Of a DNA stretch of 64,000 nt, positions 11,301 to 20,323 are shown piece by piece. The first letter of the stretch is position 1, and the number at the start of each line of letters is the position of its first letter. Origin of the DNA: Eunapius fragilis (taxonomy: Eukaryota > Porifera > Demospongiae > Spongillida > Spongillidae). The notes below the pieces were generated by a model. That model ran no database searches, had not been told where the DNA came from, and was given only the letters and a program-made list of their open reading frames with translations. Location: the NCBI GenBank assembly GCA_963681505.1, contig OY811978.1, forward strand, positions 6,990,586-7,054,585, in the 5' to 3' direction. Both the position numbers and the translations under genes were made by a program.

Positions 11301-13414
11301 GATGGCACTCTTGAGCTGCAGCAGCTGATGAAAAGTCTAGACATATCAGAGCACCTTCCCATTTTGAGGGTCAGTTTTAAAAAAAATTGAATACATGGTG
11401 CTTTTAGTTTTTTTTTTTTTTTTTTTTTTTTGCGTTGGGGTGGAATAATAGCATGTAAAGTAATGGCTTGCCATTGTGGTAAAAATTTTTTTATGTCTGT
11501 ACGTATTGTCTACATGTAGTTTAATGTTTATTGTGGGTACCATTTTGAGGGGGCATTTGGGCACCTGAGTATAGATTTAAAATTTTTTTTTGTTAGTATT
11601 CTGGTTTGAACCATTCAAACCGGAACCAGCTGCAATTGAACCGAACATTGAACGATTTGTGATTGCAAATTATCAATGGTGCTGTTAGTTAGATAATTGA
11701 TTTCAATCAAGCTTGCAGTCCAGGGTGCCATAATTTTGTCCTTCGCTGAGGTTTCTCTTTTTTTAATGCAAAGTACAAAGGACTTGAACAACATTTTCAT
11801 GTAACTAGATCCCTGTAATCATAGATCGATCTAAGTGGTGTGTTAAACCTGTTTAACAGGTAGAAAAAAATGTGTAACGGTTTTGAAACACAATGAAACC
11901 TGTTTTCACTAATGTAAGGCTCAATATCCTCACTAGTGATAAAGCAGCGTCATTTTGTTTTTGTTTTTCCATACATATTACAGTTCAATCAACACAATTT
12001 CCATAAATTAACTCCCAAAATTGTGGGTCTCTCTTATGTCCTTTATGCAAGATGACATCACATGTATTGGGAGATGATGCTTTGTTACTTACTAGGTAAC
12101 CTGGAAGGTGAGAAGGTTACTGAGGGATGCATGCTTGGCTTTTAGGGTACCTGCAGATAATTCGTAGAAATGTAACATATGTAATAGACTACAAGCTCAC
12201 ACATCAGTGTACCTAACCCTACATGATTAGGATCGCAAGTTGAGTATACAGCAATTGTACCAGCTTACAGAAGAGGAGTGGCGAAGCCTTAAATTACCAG
12301 TGGTAAGCCAGCAGTTATATAATTAAAGTGATATGCATGTTTTCATAACTGAGTATTTAGTGTTACAGAAGCCACCTTTAGCATTTTGAATTCTTCTGCT
12401 GCATGTTTGGAACAAACCAAAGTCATTCATTTCAACTTACATTGCTTGTATCTGTCTCGGTGCTAACCAGAAGGGTTGTTAATTTGGAACAAACCAAAGT
12501 CATTCATTTCAACTTACATTGCTTGTATCTGTCTCGGTGCTAACCAGAAGGGTTGTTAATTTCTTAAAACTCATTACTTGCAAATTCCAATGCAAGTTTA
12601 GTATATGATATCGTTACTGTGAAAACTTAACTAGTGTGATAGTGATAAAAAAGTAGCATCAAAAGTCTATGAATAATTGGGCCATTGTACTTTGAGGAAC
12701 AGAGAAGTTGATTGGGTTGGGAGAACTGTGGTGCATCATCTGTGACAACCCAAAAACAGATTGTACACTGCATTCATATAAATTTAAGGAGGTGGCATTC
12801 ATTACACCTGGCATGCTTGGAATGATTTTTTTTTTCAGGGCCCTCGAGTAAAGCTGATGAAAGCTGTGTCGAATATGACATCAGTCAAAACATCAGGTAT
12901 GTACAAATAATATTCTGTGCATCGTCTATGCTTTAATATTACTATGTCTTTTGTAATATTAAATTCTTAATAATATGGGACAGTGTCTAGCAAAATCACC
13001 CTTCTGGTGATTTTCCGTGAACATCAAAGAGCTTCTATTAAATGATCCTTACACATCCAAAATTGGGCTATTTGTCGTAAAGTTATAAGACACTGAATTT
13101 ATAATTGACCATACATTTCAATGCAAGCGTTACTTTTCTTTTTGCTTGTCCCGGAAAATTTGAAAAAGTATCACAAGGGTGATTTTGCTGGACACTGTTC
13201 CATATATCAGTATATTTTATGCAAACGTGTATTGATATTCTGCTGGTCTACATTTTCTATAGATGTGACTAACAATAGGGCTGCAGTCCAGCCCGAAGAT
13301 GTCAGATTGACAGAAATAAATTCGTCAGGATTCTCGCATGCTGTCACCACAACATCACAGGCGGGTAGCGGCAGCATGTTCCAGGGACACTACCACGGCA
13401 CGGGACTGAACTGA
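1656..13414 (+). CDS. ANKHD1: ANKHD1/ANKRD17 (mask)-type protein, C-terminal 15 exons (KH + SAM)
   Basis: Ankyrin-repeat/KH scaffold protein of the mask family; family members act in Hippo/Yorkie, receptor-tyrosine-kinase and mRNA control. The ankyrin part would lie left of the window. Exons, all with GT/AG borders and consistent phase: 1656-1823, 2688-2790, 3138-3260, 3800-4561, 4981-5119, 6070-6148, 6350-6427, 6616-7716, 8130-8292, 8876-8996, 9587-9662, 10479-11369, 12231-12302, 12839-12896, 13263-13414 (stop TGA). They total 4,086 nt, or 1,361 residues. The first exon encodes the Lys/Glu-rich helix (AKKAREQAALKNAQ, FEELDAEKEKKENKK) that follows the ankyrin blocks in vertebrate homologues. 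The KH domain, with SWQEV before it, lies at about residues 425-505. A Ser/Thr/Pro then Gln/Pro/Gly-rich linker follows. The C-terminus adds a SAM domain (about 1247-1311) that I do not know from the human proteins. The donor at 3261 (GTTAGT) and the acceptor at 12230 are the weakest splice calls. Confidence 0.88.
1905..2062. repeat. G-rich minisatellite in intron
   Basis: Repeats of about 22 bp built on GGGAGGGGTATGGGAAAAGG in the intron 1824-2687. Runs of three or four G at short spacing on the plus strand could form quadruplexes. Confidence 0.8.
2116..2610. mobile_element. Foldback/MITE element, family D, copy 1
   Basis: Two arms of about 220 bp (2116-2350 and 2392-2610) are inverted copies of each other around a ~40-bp centre near 2350-2392. 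The tips are TTGATGTCTGATGTAC at the left and the matching GTACATTGGACATTAA at the right. It lies in the intron before exon 2688. A diverged relative sits at about 31785-32195. No transposase is present, so it is non-autonomous. Confidence 0.8.
2846..2913. repeat. (GT)n microsatellite
   Basis: Nearly pure GT dinucleotide tract with a few TT interruptions, in the intron after exon 2688-2790. Confidence 0.9.
5548..6015. repeat. 18/19-bp minisatellite in the intron before the KH domain
   Basis: About 25 copies of CCTGTACTGCATACAATA (18 bp), with 19-bp variants carrying one more C and a few shortened units. It fills half of intron 5120-6069 and stops about 55 bp before the KH-exon acceptor at 6069. 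Long frames on both strands here are repeat artefacts. TGTACTGCATACA is itself partly palindromic. Confidence 0.9.
6070..6700 (+). other. KH domain split over three exons
   Basis: The type-I KH fold is encoded by 6070-6148 (SVQLTISNALVGRIIGVGG..), 6350-6427 (EVSGAQINISRG.., ERIVTIK) and the start of 6616-7716 (GTQRAISKAQEMIEEAI). The RNA-contacting GxxG loop reads GVGG where vertebrate ANKHD1/ANKRD17 has GRGG. The order beta1-alpha1-GxxG-alpha2-beta2-beta3-alpha3 is complete. Introns fall right after the GxxG helix and after beta3, both in phase 0. Confidence 0.92.
7735..7995. repeat. 28-bp minisatellite in intron
   Basis: About eight units containing GAGGGGAGGTTGGTATG followed by TTGTGGCACAT start right behind the 5' splice site at 7717 and decay toward 8000. 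The minus-strand frames it creates are not genes. Confidence 0.88.
8328..8357. repeat. Long poly-G run
   Basis: About 30 uninterrupted G on the plus strand, 35 bp after the 5' splice site at 8293. Its true length may be uncertain, because such runs are error-prone in sequencing. Confidence 0.85.
10215..10317. repeat. Intronic hairpin with ~45-bp arms
   Basis: The left arm starts GTAAAAAGGCTTGTTATACA and the right arm ends TATAGCAAGCCTTTTTTAC. They pair along about 45 bp with a few mismatches around a ~10-nt loop (GATGTCCCA). It lies in intron 9663-10478 of the mask-like gene, same strand. It may be a small palindromic transposon or a hairpin RNA precursor; sequence alone does not decide. Confidence 0.6.
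11304..12893 (+). other. C-terminal SAM domain split over three exons
   Basis: Pieces come from the end of exon 10479-11369 (LELQQLMKSLDISEHLPILR), exon 12231-12302 (DRKLSIQQLYQLTEEEWRSL, KLPV) and exon 12839-12896 (GPRVKLMKAVSNM). The pattern L(T)EEEW-LKL-P-GPR-KLMKA is the classic helix 4-helix 5 signature of sterile-alpha-motif domains. Phases join without gaps (0, 0, 1). SAM domains usually polymerise or pair with other SAM proteins. Confidence 0.82.
12406..12559. repeat. Tandem duplication, 2 x 77 bp
   Basis: 12406-12482 and 12483-12559 look identical (both contain AACAAACCAAAGTCATTC). It lies in the intron between two SAM-domain exons and is recent, given the lack of differences. Confidence 0.9.
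12977..13201. mobile_element. Palindromic-ended MITE, family C, copy 1
   Basis: The tips GGGACAGTGTCTAGCAAAAT and, inverted, ATTTTGCTGGACACTGTTCC bound 225 bp, flanked by ATAT on both sides. Two relatives occur at 24372 and 44018. This copy makes up most of the last intron (12897-13262) of the mask-like gene. No coding capacity. Confidence 0.85.
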
Positions 13415-13858
13415 GATGATATTGTGTGGCATTTGTAGCTAACCATTCAGCACAGTTTAAGTATTGTATATTACCAGTATCTCAACTTGACCTGCTGTTG
13501 GGGTAAAGTTTTATATGGGATCATTGCTGCAAAAGGGGGGCTCATGGTTTTTTTTTTTCTTCTTCAAGACATGATTATACGTTATTTTTATACACTGGAC
13601 ATCTGAAATGTACTCTAATTCTTTCAATCGGACTTCCTGTAGTTCCTTTTTTATGGCAATTGCCTGCAAAAATGACTCTTCTCTGGTCCAGTAGTAAAGT
13701 GTTAATAATAATAGCGGTAGTTTTTATGTATATAGGATTGCCCCTGTCAGGAACAGAAATGCGGCAAATAAAGTTTAAAATGTGGTTGGTTATTAAAAAA
13801 CTGTACAAGAGGCCTTGGTATACTATATACAGTCCTAAGACATAGTATTTCGAAGAGT
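13415..13858 (+). other. 3' UTR / downstream region of the mask-like gene
   Basis: Non-coding after the stop at 13414. The first clear polyadenylation hexamer in the sense direction is AATAAA at 13767-13772. Confidence 0.45.
13767..13772 (+). terminator. Putative polyadenylation signal AATAAA
   Basis: First AATAAA found downstream of the stop codon of the mask-like gene, about 350 bp away. No GT-rich element was checked in detail. Confidence 0.35.
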
Positions 13859-13865
13859 TTATTCT

Positions 13866-13950
13866 TAACACCGCTTCCGTGAGAATCGAATGTTTTTTTG
13901 TCGAACCGACCTTTTGGAAAATTAGTCGGAAAAGCTTTTTATGCTTTAGA
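13866..13950. repeat. Diverged inverted copy of 15820-15900
   Basis: TTAACACCGCTTCCGTGAGA and the following ~80 bp match the reverse complement of 15820-15900 (which ends TTCTCACGGAACCGGTGTTA). The two copies lie about 2 kb apart and point toward each other. They could be the ends of an old element or two independent insertions. Confidence 0.65.
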
Positions 13951-14499
13951 AAGCATATTTTCTTATAGGCCAACTCTCGGTGAGCTATTTGGTATAAATT
14001 TTAGCTTTGTGGCATATACACCATCATACTTGTATCGGGTGAAACTTACGCACTCTCTCGTTTTTTGATGTTTGAAAGCTGATCGGTACACTTTTTTCCT
14101 ATCACTTTTTAACAAAATCTGATGGTATTTTTAGATTCTTCTAGATACCAAATAAAGGCCTAGTGAATAGCATGTTCATAGCTAGCATAGTTTACGTGCA
14201 AACTGCCTTTTTTGTACAAAAACTCGTACCCAGACCTATACTGATTATTTTGCGCATGCGCATTATACGTTTTTGAAAATCAAATTTTTTCTTAGAAGCC
14301 AGTGTGCAGCAAGTGCCATGCAGGAACAAACTGCATAAAGTGCTGCATGTTGCATCCAAGTAAGCGTGGTCAGCCAAGCAAGGCAATAGCTTTGTCTAAT
14401 TCTGAACCATCGCCAGATCGGTAAAATCCTGAATGTGTAAATCGGGCATAACCCAGATAGACATTGAAGTTGGAATCTCAGGCACACATTTTGAAGGTA

Positions 14500-15065
14500 A
14501 GACATGGCTGTGGCTTGCTTTCATATGACTGCTGCAGTGCACGTGCATGCGTGGTTTGCTGTCATATGACTGCAAGTGGCTGTAGCTTGCTGTCATATGA
14601 CTGCACGTGGCTGTAGCTTGCTGTCATATGACTGCACGTGGCTGTAGCTTGCTGTCACATGACTGCACATGCCTGTGGCTTGCTGTCATATTATTACCAA
14701 TGGCTGTAGCTTGCTGTCATGTGACTGCACATGGCCATGGCTTGCTGTCATATGACTTCACATGACTGTAGCTTGCTGTCATATGACTGCACATGCCTGT
14801 GGCTTGCTGTCACATTACTGCCAATGGCTGTAGCTTGCAGTCATATGACTGCACATGGCTGTAGCTTGCTGTCATGTGACTGCACATGGCTGTAACTATA
14901 TGACTGCACATGGCTGTAGCTTGCTGTCATGTGACTGCACATGGCTGTAACTATATGACTGCACATGGCTGTAGCTTGCTGTCAGGTGACTGAATATGGC
15001 TGTGGTTTGCTGTCATATATGACTACACATGTCCCAAGCACATGGCCATGGCTTGCTGTCCTGCC
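14500..15065. repeat. 31-bp minisatellite
   Basis: About 18 units contain CATATGACTGCACATGGCTG then TAGCTTGCTGT. Early units carry CACGTG, later ones CACATG. Both CATATG and CACGTG are E-box-like hexamers. The array decays at both ends. Confidence 0.9.
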
Positions 15066-15462
15066 AATAATATTCAGAGTCATATGACAGCAAGCCATAT
15101 GTTTGCCTGGCTGAGCTGCAGTTGCAGAAAGCAATCATGTTCCACTGCCAGCAGTGTGTATAGGAAATATGCATGAGGCTATAGCATCAAAGTGTTGAAG
15201 GGAGCTCTGGAAGGCTAAAGAAGGCAAGGATAAGCTTTGAGCATTTGGATATGGAAAAAGATCTCTCCAAGTGGAACTGGAGGTATATCTCTGCAGCCAC
15301 CACTACATCGAAAAGACGGGAAATAAGCCAGAGCGAGTAACAGACAGAGCACATGGCAAGCAGCTTCTGTTTAGCAGCAGTGATGATATATATATATATA
15401 TATGTTCTGATGTGTACTATGAACTCTACTATGTATGACTGTATACAAATGGAAAATAGCGC

Positions 15463-15900
15463 ATGGGTAAGACTTATGTATCAGCCAAAGTTCGACACCC
15501 GCAGATTAATACATCGGTCTGGGAACGCGGCCACAAGGATCGACATAATAAAAAGTGCTGGTTTCAACGCTCGTATACAGTTAGATGGTCTAAATATGTA
15601 CAAAACCGACACATCTTACAAAGGTATAAGCATATTGGGTCCGCTTTCGGTGTTAGAAAGGGCTTCAGAAAAAAGTGTACTTTTATCTGTGAAGCTTCCA
15701 ACCGTTTGACTAAAAACGAATGCTGGTTACGACAGGAAGTACATACGACGCTAGAAATAGTGCAAACCCTCATGCAGAGAGTTGCACTACTAGGTTCTTA
15801 TGCTTTTGTGACTAAAAAACGTCGTCCGACTAATTTTCTAAAACTTGAGTTCGACAAAATAGCCCAAAAAAACATTCGATTCTCACGGAACCGGTGTTAA
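15463..15900 (+). CDS. Unrecognised open frame, 145 codons
   Basis: Lys/Arg-rich open frame starting MGKTYVSAKVRHPQINTSVW and ending FSRNRC. I do not recognise a family. Its last 80 bp match, inverted, the repeat at 13866-13950, so it probably lies within a repeat rather than a host gene. No splice signals or neighbours help. Confidence 0.2.
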   Translation: MGKTYVSAKVRHPQINTSVWERGHKDRHNKKCWFQRSYTVRWSKYVQNRHILQRYKHIGSAFGVRKGFRKKCTFICEASNRLTKNECWLRQEVHTTLEIVQTLMQRVALLGSYAFVTKKRRPTNFLKLEFDKIAQKNIRFSRNRC

Positions 15901-17441
15901 AATCTTGGATAACATGCATATATGTTATAAAATATTCCGCATATCATGGTAACCCCACATTTTCGTCGAACGTACTATGGTAGCGTAATTACAAGTATGT
16001 GGCCCCCACCCGTTGACAGCGATCGTGGATGGATATTAATATTATTGAAAATCGCCGTAGAGCCACAATTTCTGCTGGCTGTTGAGTCGCCATTTGTACT
16101 GACTATGGTAGAACAATAAGGTGTATAGGCTGTTGGCCGCGCAGCTCTTTAGGTCCGTTGAGATAAGAAGCAAACCATATTGCATAATGATGGCAGCGAG
16201 GCATTCGGGGGAGCAGTAGGTTGAGTTGGAGCAAGCCGTGTCCACATCATGCTTTAGTGACCGCGCGTCGCTTGATAGCAGGGACGAGCAGTTTTGTTGA
16301 TTGTTCGATCCACAGCAAAAAAAACGCGTAGAATCAATTCTTGATTTTCAATTGATTTGTCGCTTTACATTTTGGTGCATATTGGTACCAGGTATGTAAA
16401 CATTTTGTACCAGAATTATAATGTAAATCAAGAATTTATTAGAGGCGTTTTTTTTGTTGTGGAGGTAAATAAGCGTTTTCCTTATAACAGCGGCCGTACA
16501 AAGCGACTCCGCAATGCAAGTAGTATTGTTTCCAAACCCTCCGCTGATGAATGTGCATGGAGAAACACACGCTGCTCAGCGATGGAACGAAGGCCGGGGT
16601 GATTGCAATACCGGCCTGTAGTACTTACGTTAGGAAGTATGCGCATTCGCTGCTCGGAGCTCCGACAGAGCCACCATTAAGTATTGTAGGGCACGGAACT
16701 ATGGACTTTTGACCACACACCACTTCGTGTCAAATGAGACCAATAGCCTACAGTCTCCTGAGCAGCGATGAAAGACGCACTGCAGGAAGGGCTGCAGTTA
16801 TTGCACGTCGAATCGACAGCTAATGCAGCGGAGTTTAATAATCGATTTTGATTTTTTTTTTTAAAAGTTACGCACCCTAGGGCCGCCCAGGAAGAACGCT
16901 GAAAAAAAGACCTAGCGTTTTATAAAATGGCTATAACTATCACTCTAAGGATGCAACCCTTCACCCTCCACTACCACTCCGAATAAAATCTATATATTAT
17001 CGGCATAGAGGGTGACAGCTCCTTCAAGCTACCTAACGATCTTCTTCTCTTCCCGGCTTCCATCCATAAGTAGTAAACGCCTAACCGGATTCAATACTGA
17101 TAACGAAAGTACCTTTTGCATGGCAGAATGGTCAGTTTTTGTACTCGGCGTATTCCGCGCAATGCACATCTCCTATGTTAATTTGCTAACTTACACATGT
17201 ATATGCGGCTCAGATGTGATGTGGACAGTTTAAAAGCTCTTCTGGCTCTATCTCGGCGCAACAGGACTCTGCATTAACCTCCGCTGCATTAATATTTGAC
17301 TATGAAAAAAGTCTAATCGATTTTTCAATTTTTATAGCACCTTGCAAATCGGTTATTAACATAAAATCGATTTTGGCGATTAATGTACCAATAATGCCTG
17401 TGAAACCTCATGGCTAATCTGGTGGAACGCATATGATAAAG
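15901..17441. other. Intergenic region without recognised features
   Basis: AT-rich DNA with scattered stops in all frames. No domain, tRNA or clear transposon end was recognised. Confidence 0.4.
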
Positions 17442-17893
17442 TGCCGGTGTCACGGAATTGTTTATCCCCCTATCAATTCATCCCCCGGATAGTCTATTAA
17501 TCTTCTAGGCTAGATTATTCCGGGATAGATTATCCTACCTTGAAATAGTTCCCCCCCCCCCCCCCCCCCCCTCAATCCCAAACATATATTAAACATAACC
17601 GCGTGAACAGTTATTGTATACCGCACACAAAGCACAGCAGCTGTCAGATAGACGGTGAAGAATACAACGATATGGTTCGTTTCCTTGAGAGCAAAGACGA
17701 TAAGCACCGAACCTGGCCTCGCGAAGGGTAGAAGAATCTAAAGATAAGGAGGCAAAAAGGGCATATCGCGAAGACTTTGCCACTCATGACGGTCTTCTGT
17801 TTAAGACGAACAGGCGGAGGAAGCATGAGACTGGAGCGTTGTCGTCTATGCGAGCTGAGGATCAAAGCAGGTACCGATTGATTAAAATGGATG

Positions 17894-18189
17894 ACAAGTA
17901 AACATTCTCTCTGAGAAAGTTGGTGGGATATAGGTTTTGCAGGCAAATAGTATACCTGCATGGTGTAAAAAGCAAGGAAACAAGTGTTATCAGAAGGGAA
18001 AATGTAATAGTCCTATATTTAGCACACTTTGACTAAGGCGTATGCTGTTTCTGTGATAAATATAGGACTATTACACTTTCCCTTCTGATAAAACTTGTTT
18101 CCTTGCTTTTTACACCATGCTGTATACTATTTGCCTGCAAAATCTATATCCCACCAACTTTCTCAGAGAGAATGTTTTTATTTACTTGT
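17894..18189. mobile_element. Hairpin element family A, copy i
   Basis: Near-perfect palindrome. ACAAGTAAACATTCTCTCTG at the left is mirrored at the right, and the core ATAGGACTATTACATTTTCC / GGAAAATGTAATAGTCCTAT pairs around a short centre containing GCACACTTTGACTAAGGC. Inner arms carry GTGTAAAAAGCAAGGAAACA. No coding capacity. It is the outer part of a longer composite whose mirror copy lies at 20039-20323. Confidence 0.9.
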
Positions 18190-18283
18190 TTCCTTAATTT
18201 TTTTTAACACCCAAATCACTGTTGCATCGTAGGTTTCCCCCCTTTCATTTAATTCAATCCAGACGTATTGCGAAAATTTTCTA

Positions 18284-18718
18284 GGTACTTTTGCTTAATT
18301 AGACTTGATAAGACCGTATATAGGCTTTTAGGCTTTTGTGTATCAAAGCCTAACATCGACTAAGGCGAGTCTTCCAGCAAATTCTAAAGCTATTGGTGCA
18401 ATTTCATTGCTTAAAAGTGTTCCGGTCCCGAGTTATGAGTTCCCAAGAAGCAGAAGCAGAAGCAGAAGACGACCCGCCCATTATTTTTGGAAGGGGAACG
18501 AGGACAGCAGTATTTTTCGTTCTCGACAACCACGCGGTTCTACAACGTGAAACAAAAACGAAACTACTCAGTTTTGACTTCTAGATCGATTGCCGCAACA
18601 AGTTAGACGATCCGATCCTCGGGAGCGAAGCTACGGTAGGGTCGCGGGATTTTAATTAAATTCATAGTCGGGATCAAAACCTATATGGAAGTCTCTAGCG
18701 AGACTTTCGCGCCTGCTC
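18284..18718 (+). repeat. Repeat unit B, copy i (carries a 50-codon open frame)
   Basis: Starts GGTACTTTTGCTTAATTAGA and ends in a perfect 8-bp-stem hairpin (GGAAGTCTCTAGCGAGACTT). Copies: 19613-20010 (inverted) and 60469-60882. It contains an open frame from 18435 to 18584 (MSSQEAEAEAEDDPPIIFGR, then GTRTAVFFVLDNHAV, ending LLSFDF) that is also open in the 60-kb copy with a few replacements. Function unknown. The acidic start is a (GAA/GCA)n microsatellite. Together with hairpin A it forms a composite A-B unit. Confidence 0.75.
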
Positions 18719-18827
18719 GAGAGCGTCCACAAAGATCCAGCATGGTGTTCATAAAACATAAGCACCGCATTACATTTATTAATAATGTTTCCTCTGCATG
18801 TACATGGATTCTTATTACAGACAAGTG

Positions 18828-18911
18828 AAGGTAGCTGAGCGGTATTACTGGAAAGGCATGACTAAGGATGTAGCTGAATATTGCAAAGAATTCTACTCTT
18901 ATGCAAAGTAA
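18828..18911 (+). mobile_element. Integrase zinc-finger (H2C2)-like fragment, fossil
   Basis: Behind a TTATTACAG acceptor-like site the DNA encodes VKVAERYYWKGMTKDVAEYC, close to the second half of the integrase HHCC region. It is a lone piece between the two inverted B arms. It may belong to a Ginger-type DNA transposon or an LTR element. It is broken and very short. Confidence 0.3.
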
Positions 18912-19257
18912 TACCTATGACTGTGGTGTATACGTCTGCAAGGTAAACTCTTTGACGTAATATAAACTCTAGAGTTTGCAGAATGTATTGCAAATAAGTA
19001 AGTTATTGGTGCATTGCAGTTACTACAGCCACATTGAATTCTAATATAGACAGACAGCATTGAACTTCGCTCGTGGCTAGCTGTGCAGTTGCTAGAATGG
19101 TATAATAATAAATGTCCAAATAGTTTCCCATTTGTTCATGTCTCCATACAGTTCAATGTCATCAGTCCATATCAATGCCAAAGCTATACAGTCAATTAAT
19201 GTTATACCTGTGCTCTGCAGAAGTCCTGCCTGTTGTGAAAACTACAGTAGACAAGGT

Positions 19258-19296
19258 CAGGGACAGATTTACGGGGGGGGGGGGGGAGTAGGGTAT

Positions 19297-19328
<32 letters not shown>

Positions 19329-19387
19329 TGCAAAACCTATGTTATTAATATATCACGACTTCTTACGTGCGCTATACGTGTAACGAT

Positions 19388-19428
<41 letters not shown>

Positions 19429-19568
19429 GGGGGGGGTAGGGTATCCCGCAAAACCGTGATAATAAATTCACGACTTCTTACGTGTGCTATACATGTAACG
19501 ATGGGGGGCGTGTCCATTCAAAATCACTTCACAACCCCTTCCGCCCCAAAACCCTGCATCCGCCCCTG
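19258..19568. mobile_element. Short non-autonomous element with hAT-like tips
   Basis: The left tip CAGGGACAGATTTACGGGG and the right tip TGCATCCGCCCCTG (inverted CAGGGGCGGATGCA) bound 311 bp, flanked by AAGGT on both sides. Inside are two ~100-bp direct repeats, each with a long G or C run and a CACGACTTCTTACGTG segment. It sits in the centre of the 17894-20323 inverted repeat. Confidence 0.5.
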
Positions 19569-19612
19569 AAGGTACACCTGTACACATGTACAAAGTGGGT
19601 CAGTATATGCAC

Positions 19613-20010
19613 TATCGGAAGTCTCGCTAGAGACTTCCATATAGGTTTTGACCCCGAATATGAATATAATTAAAATCCCGCGACCCTACCGTAGCTTCGC
19701 TCCCGACGATCGGATCGTTTAACTTGTTGCGGCAATTGATCTAGAAGTCAAAACTGCTCGTTTTGTTTCACGTCGTAGAACCGCGTGGTTGTCGAGAACG
19801 AAAATGCTGCTGTCCTCGTTCCCCTTCCAAAAATAAATCGTCTGCTTCTTCTTCTTGGGAACTCATAACTCGGGACAGGAACACTTTTAAGCAATGAAAA
19901 TTGCACCAATAGCTTTAGAATTTGCTGGAGGACTCGCTTTTAGGCTTTGATACACAAAAGCCTAAAAGCCTATATACGGTCTTATCAAGTCTAATTAAGC
20001 ATAAGTACCT
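19613..20010 (-). repeat. Repeat unit B, copy ii (inverted)
   Basis: Reverse complement of 18284-18718, starting at the hairpin GGAAGTCTCGCTAGAGACTT. The short open frame is disrupted here by a small deletion. Flanked outward by hairpin A copy ii. Confidence 0.85.
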
Positions 20011-20038
20011 ATTTGGGTGTTAAAAAAAAGTTAAGGAA

Positions 20039-20323
20039 ACAAGTAAATAAAAACATTCTCTCTGAGAAAGTTGGTGGGATATAGGTTTGCAGGCAAATAG
20101 TATACTGGTGTAAAAAGCAAGGAAACAAGTTTTACCAGAAGGGAAAATGTAATAGTCCTATATTTAGCACAGAAAAACAGCATATGCCTTAGTCGAAGTG
20201 TGCTAAATACACATTTTCCCTTCTGATAAAACTTGTTTCCTTGCTTTTTACACCAGTATACTATTTGCCTGCAAAACCTATATCCCACCAACTTTCTCAG
20301 AGAGAATGTTTTTATTTACTTGT
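20039..20323. mobile_element. Hairpin element family A, copy ii
   Basis: Same palindrome as at 17894-18189, in mirror position relative to the B arms. Bounded by ACAAGTAAATAAAAACATTC and its inverse. Together with 17894-18718 it gives a 2.4-kb inverted-repeat structure. Confidence 0.9.

Noticed and set aside
14500-15065. CRISPR-like array
   Set aside because: Direct tandem units without unique spacers; eukaryotic context.
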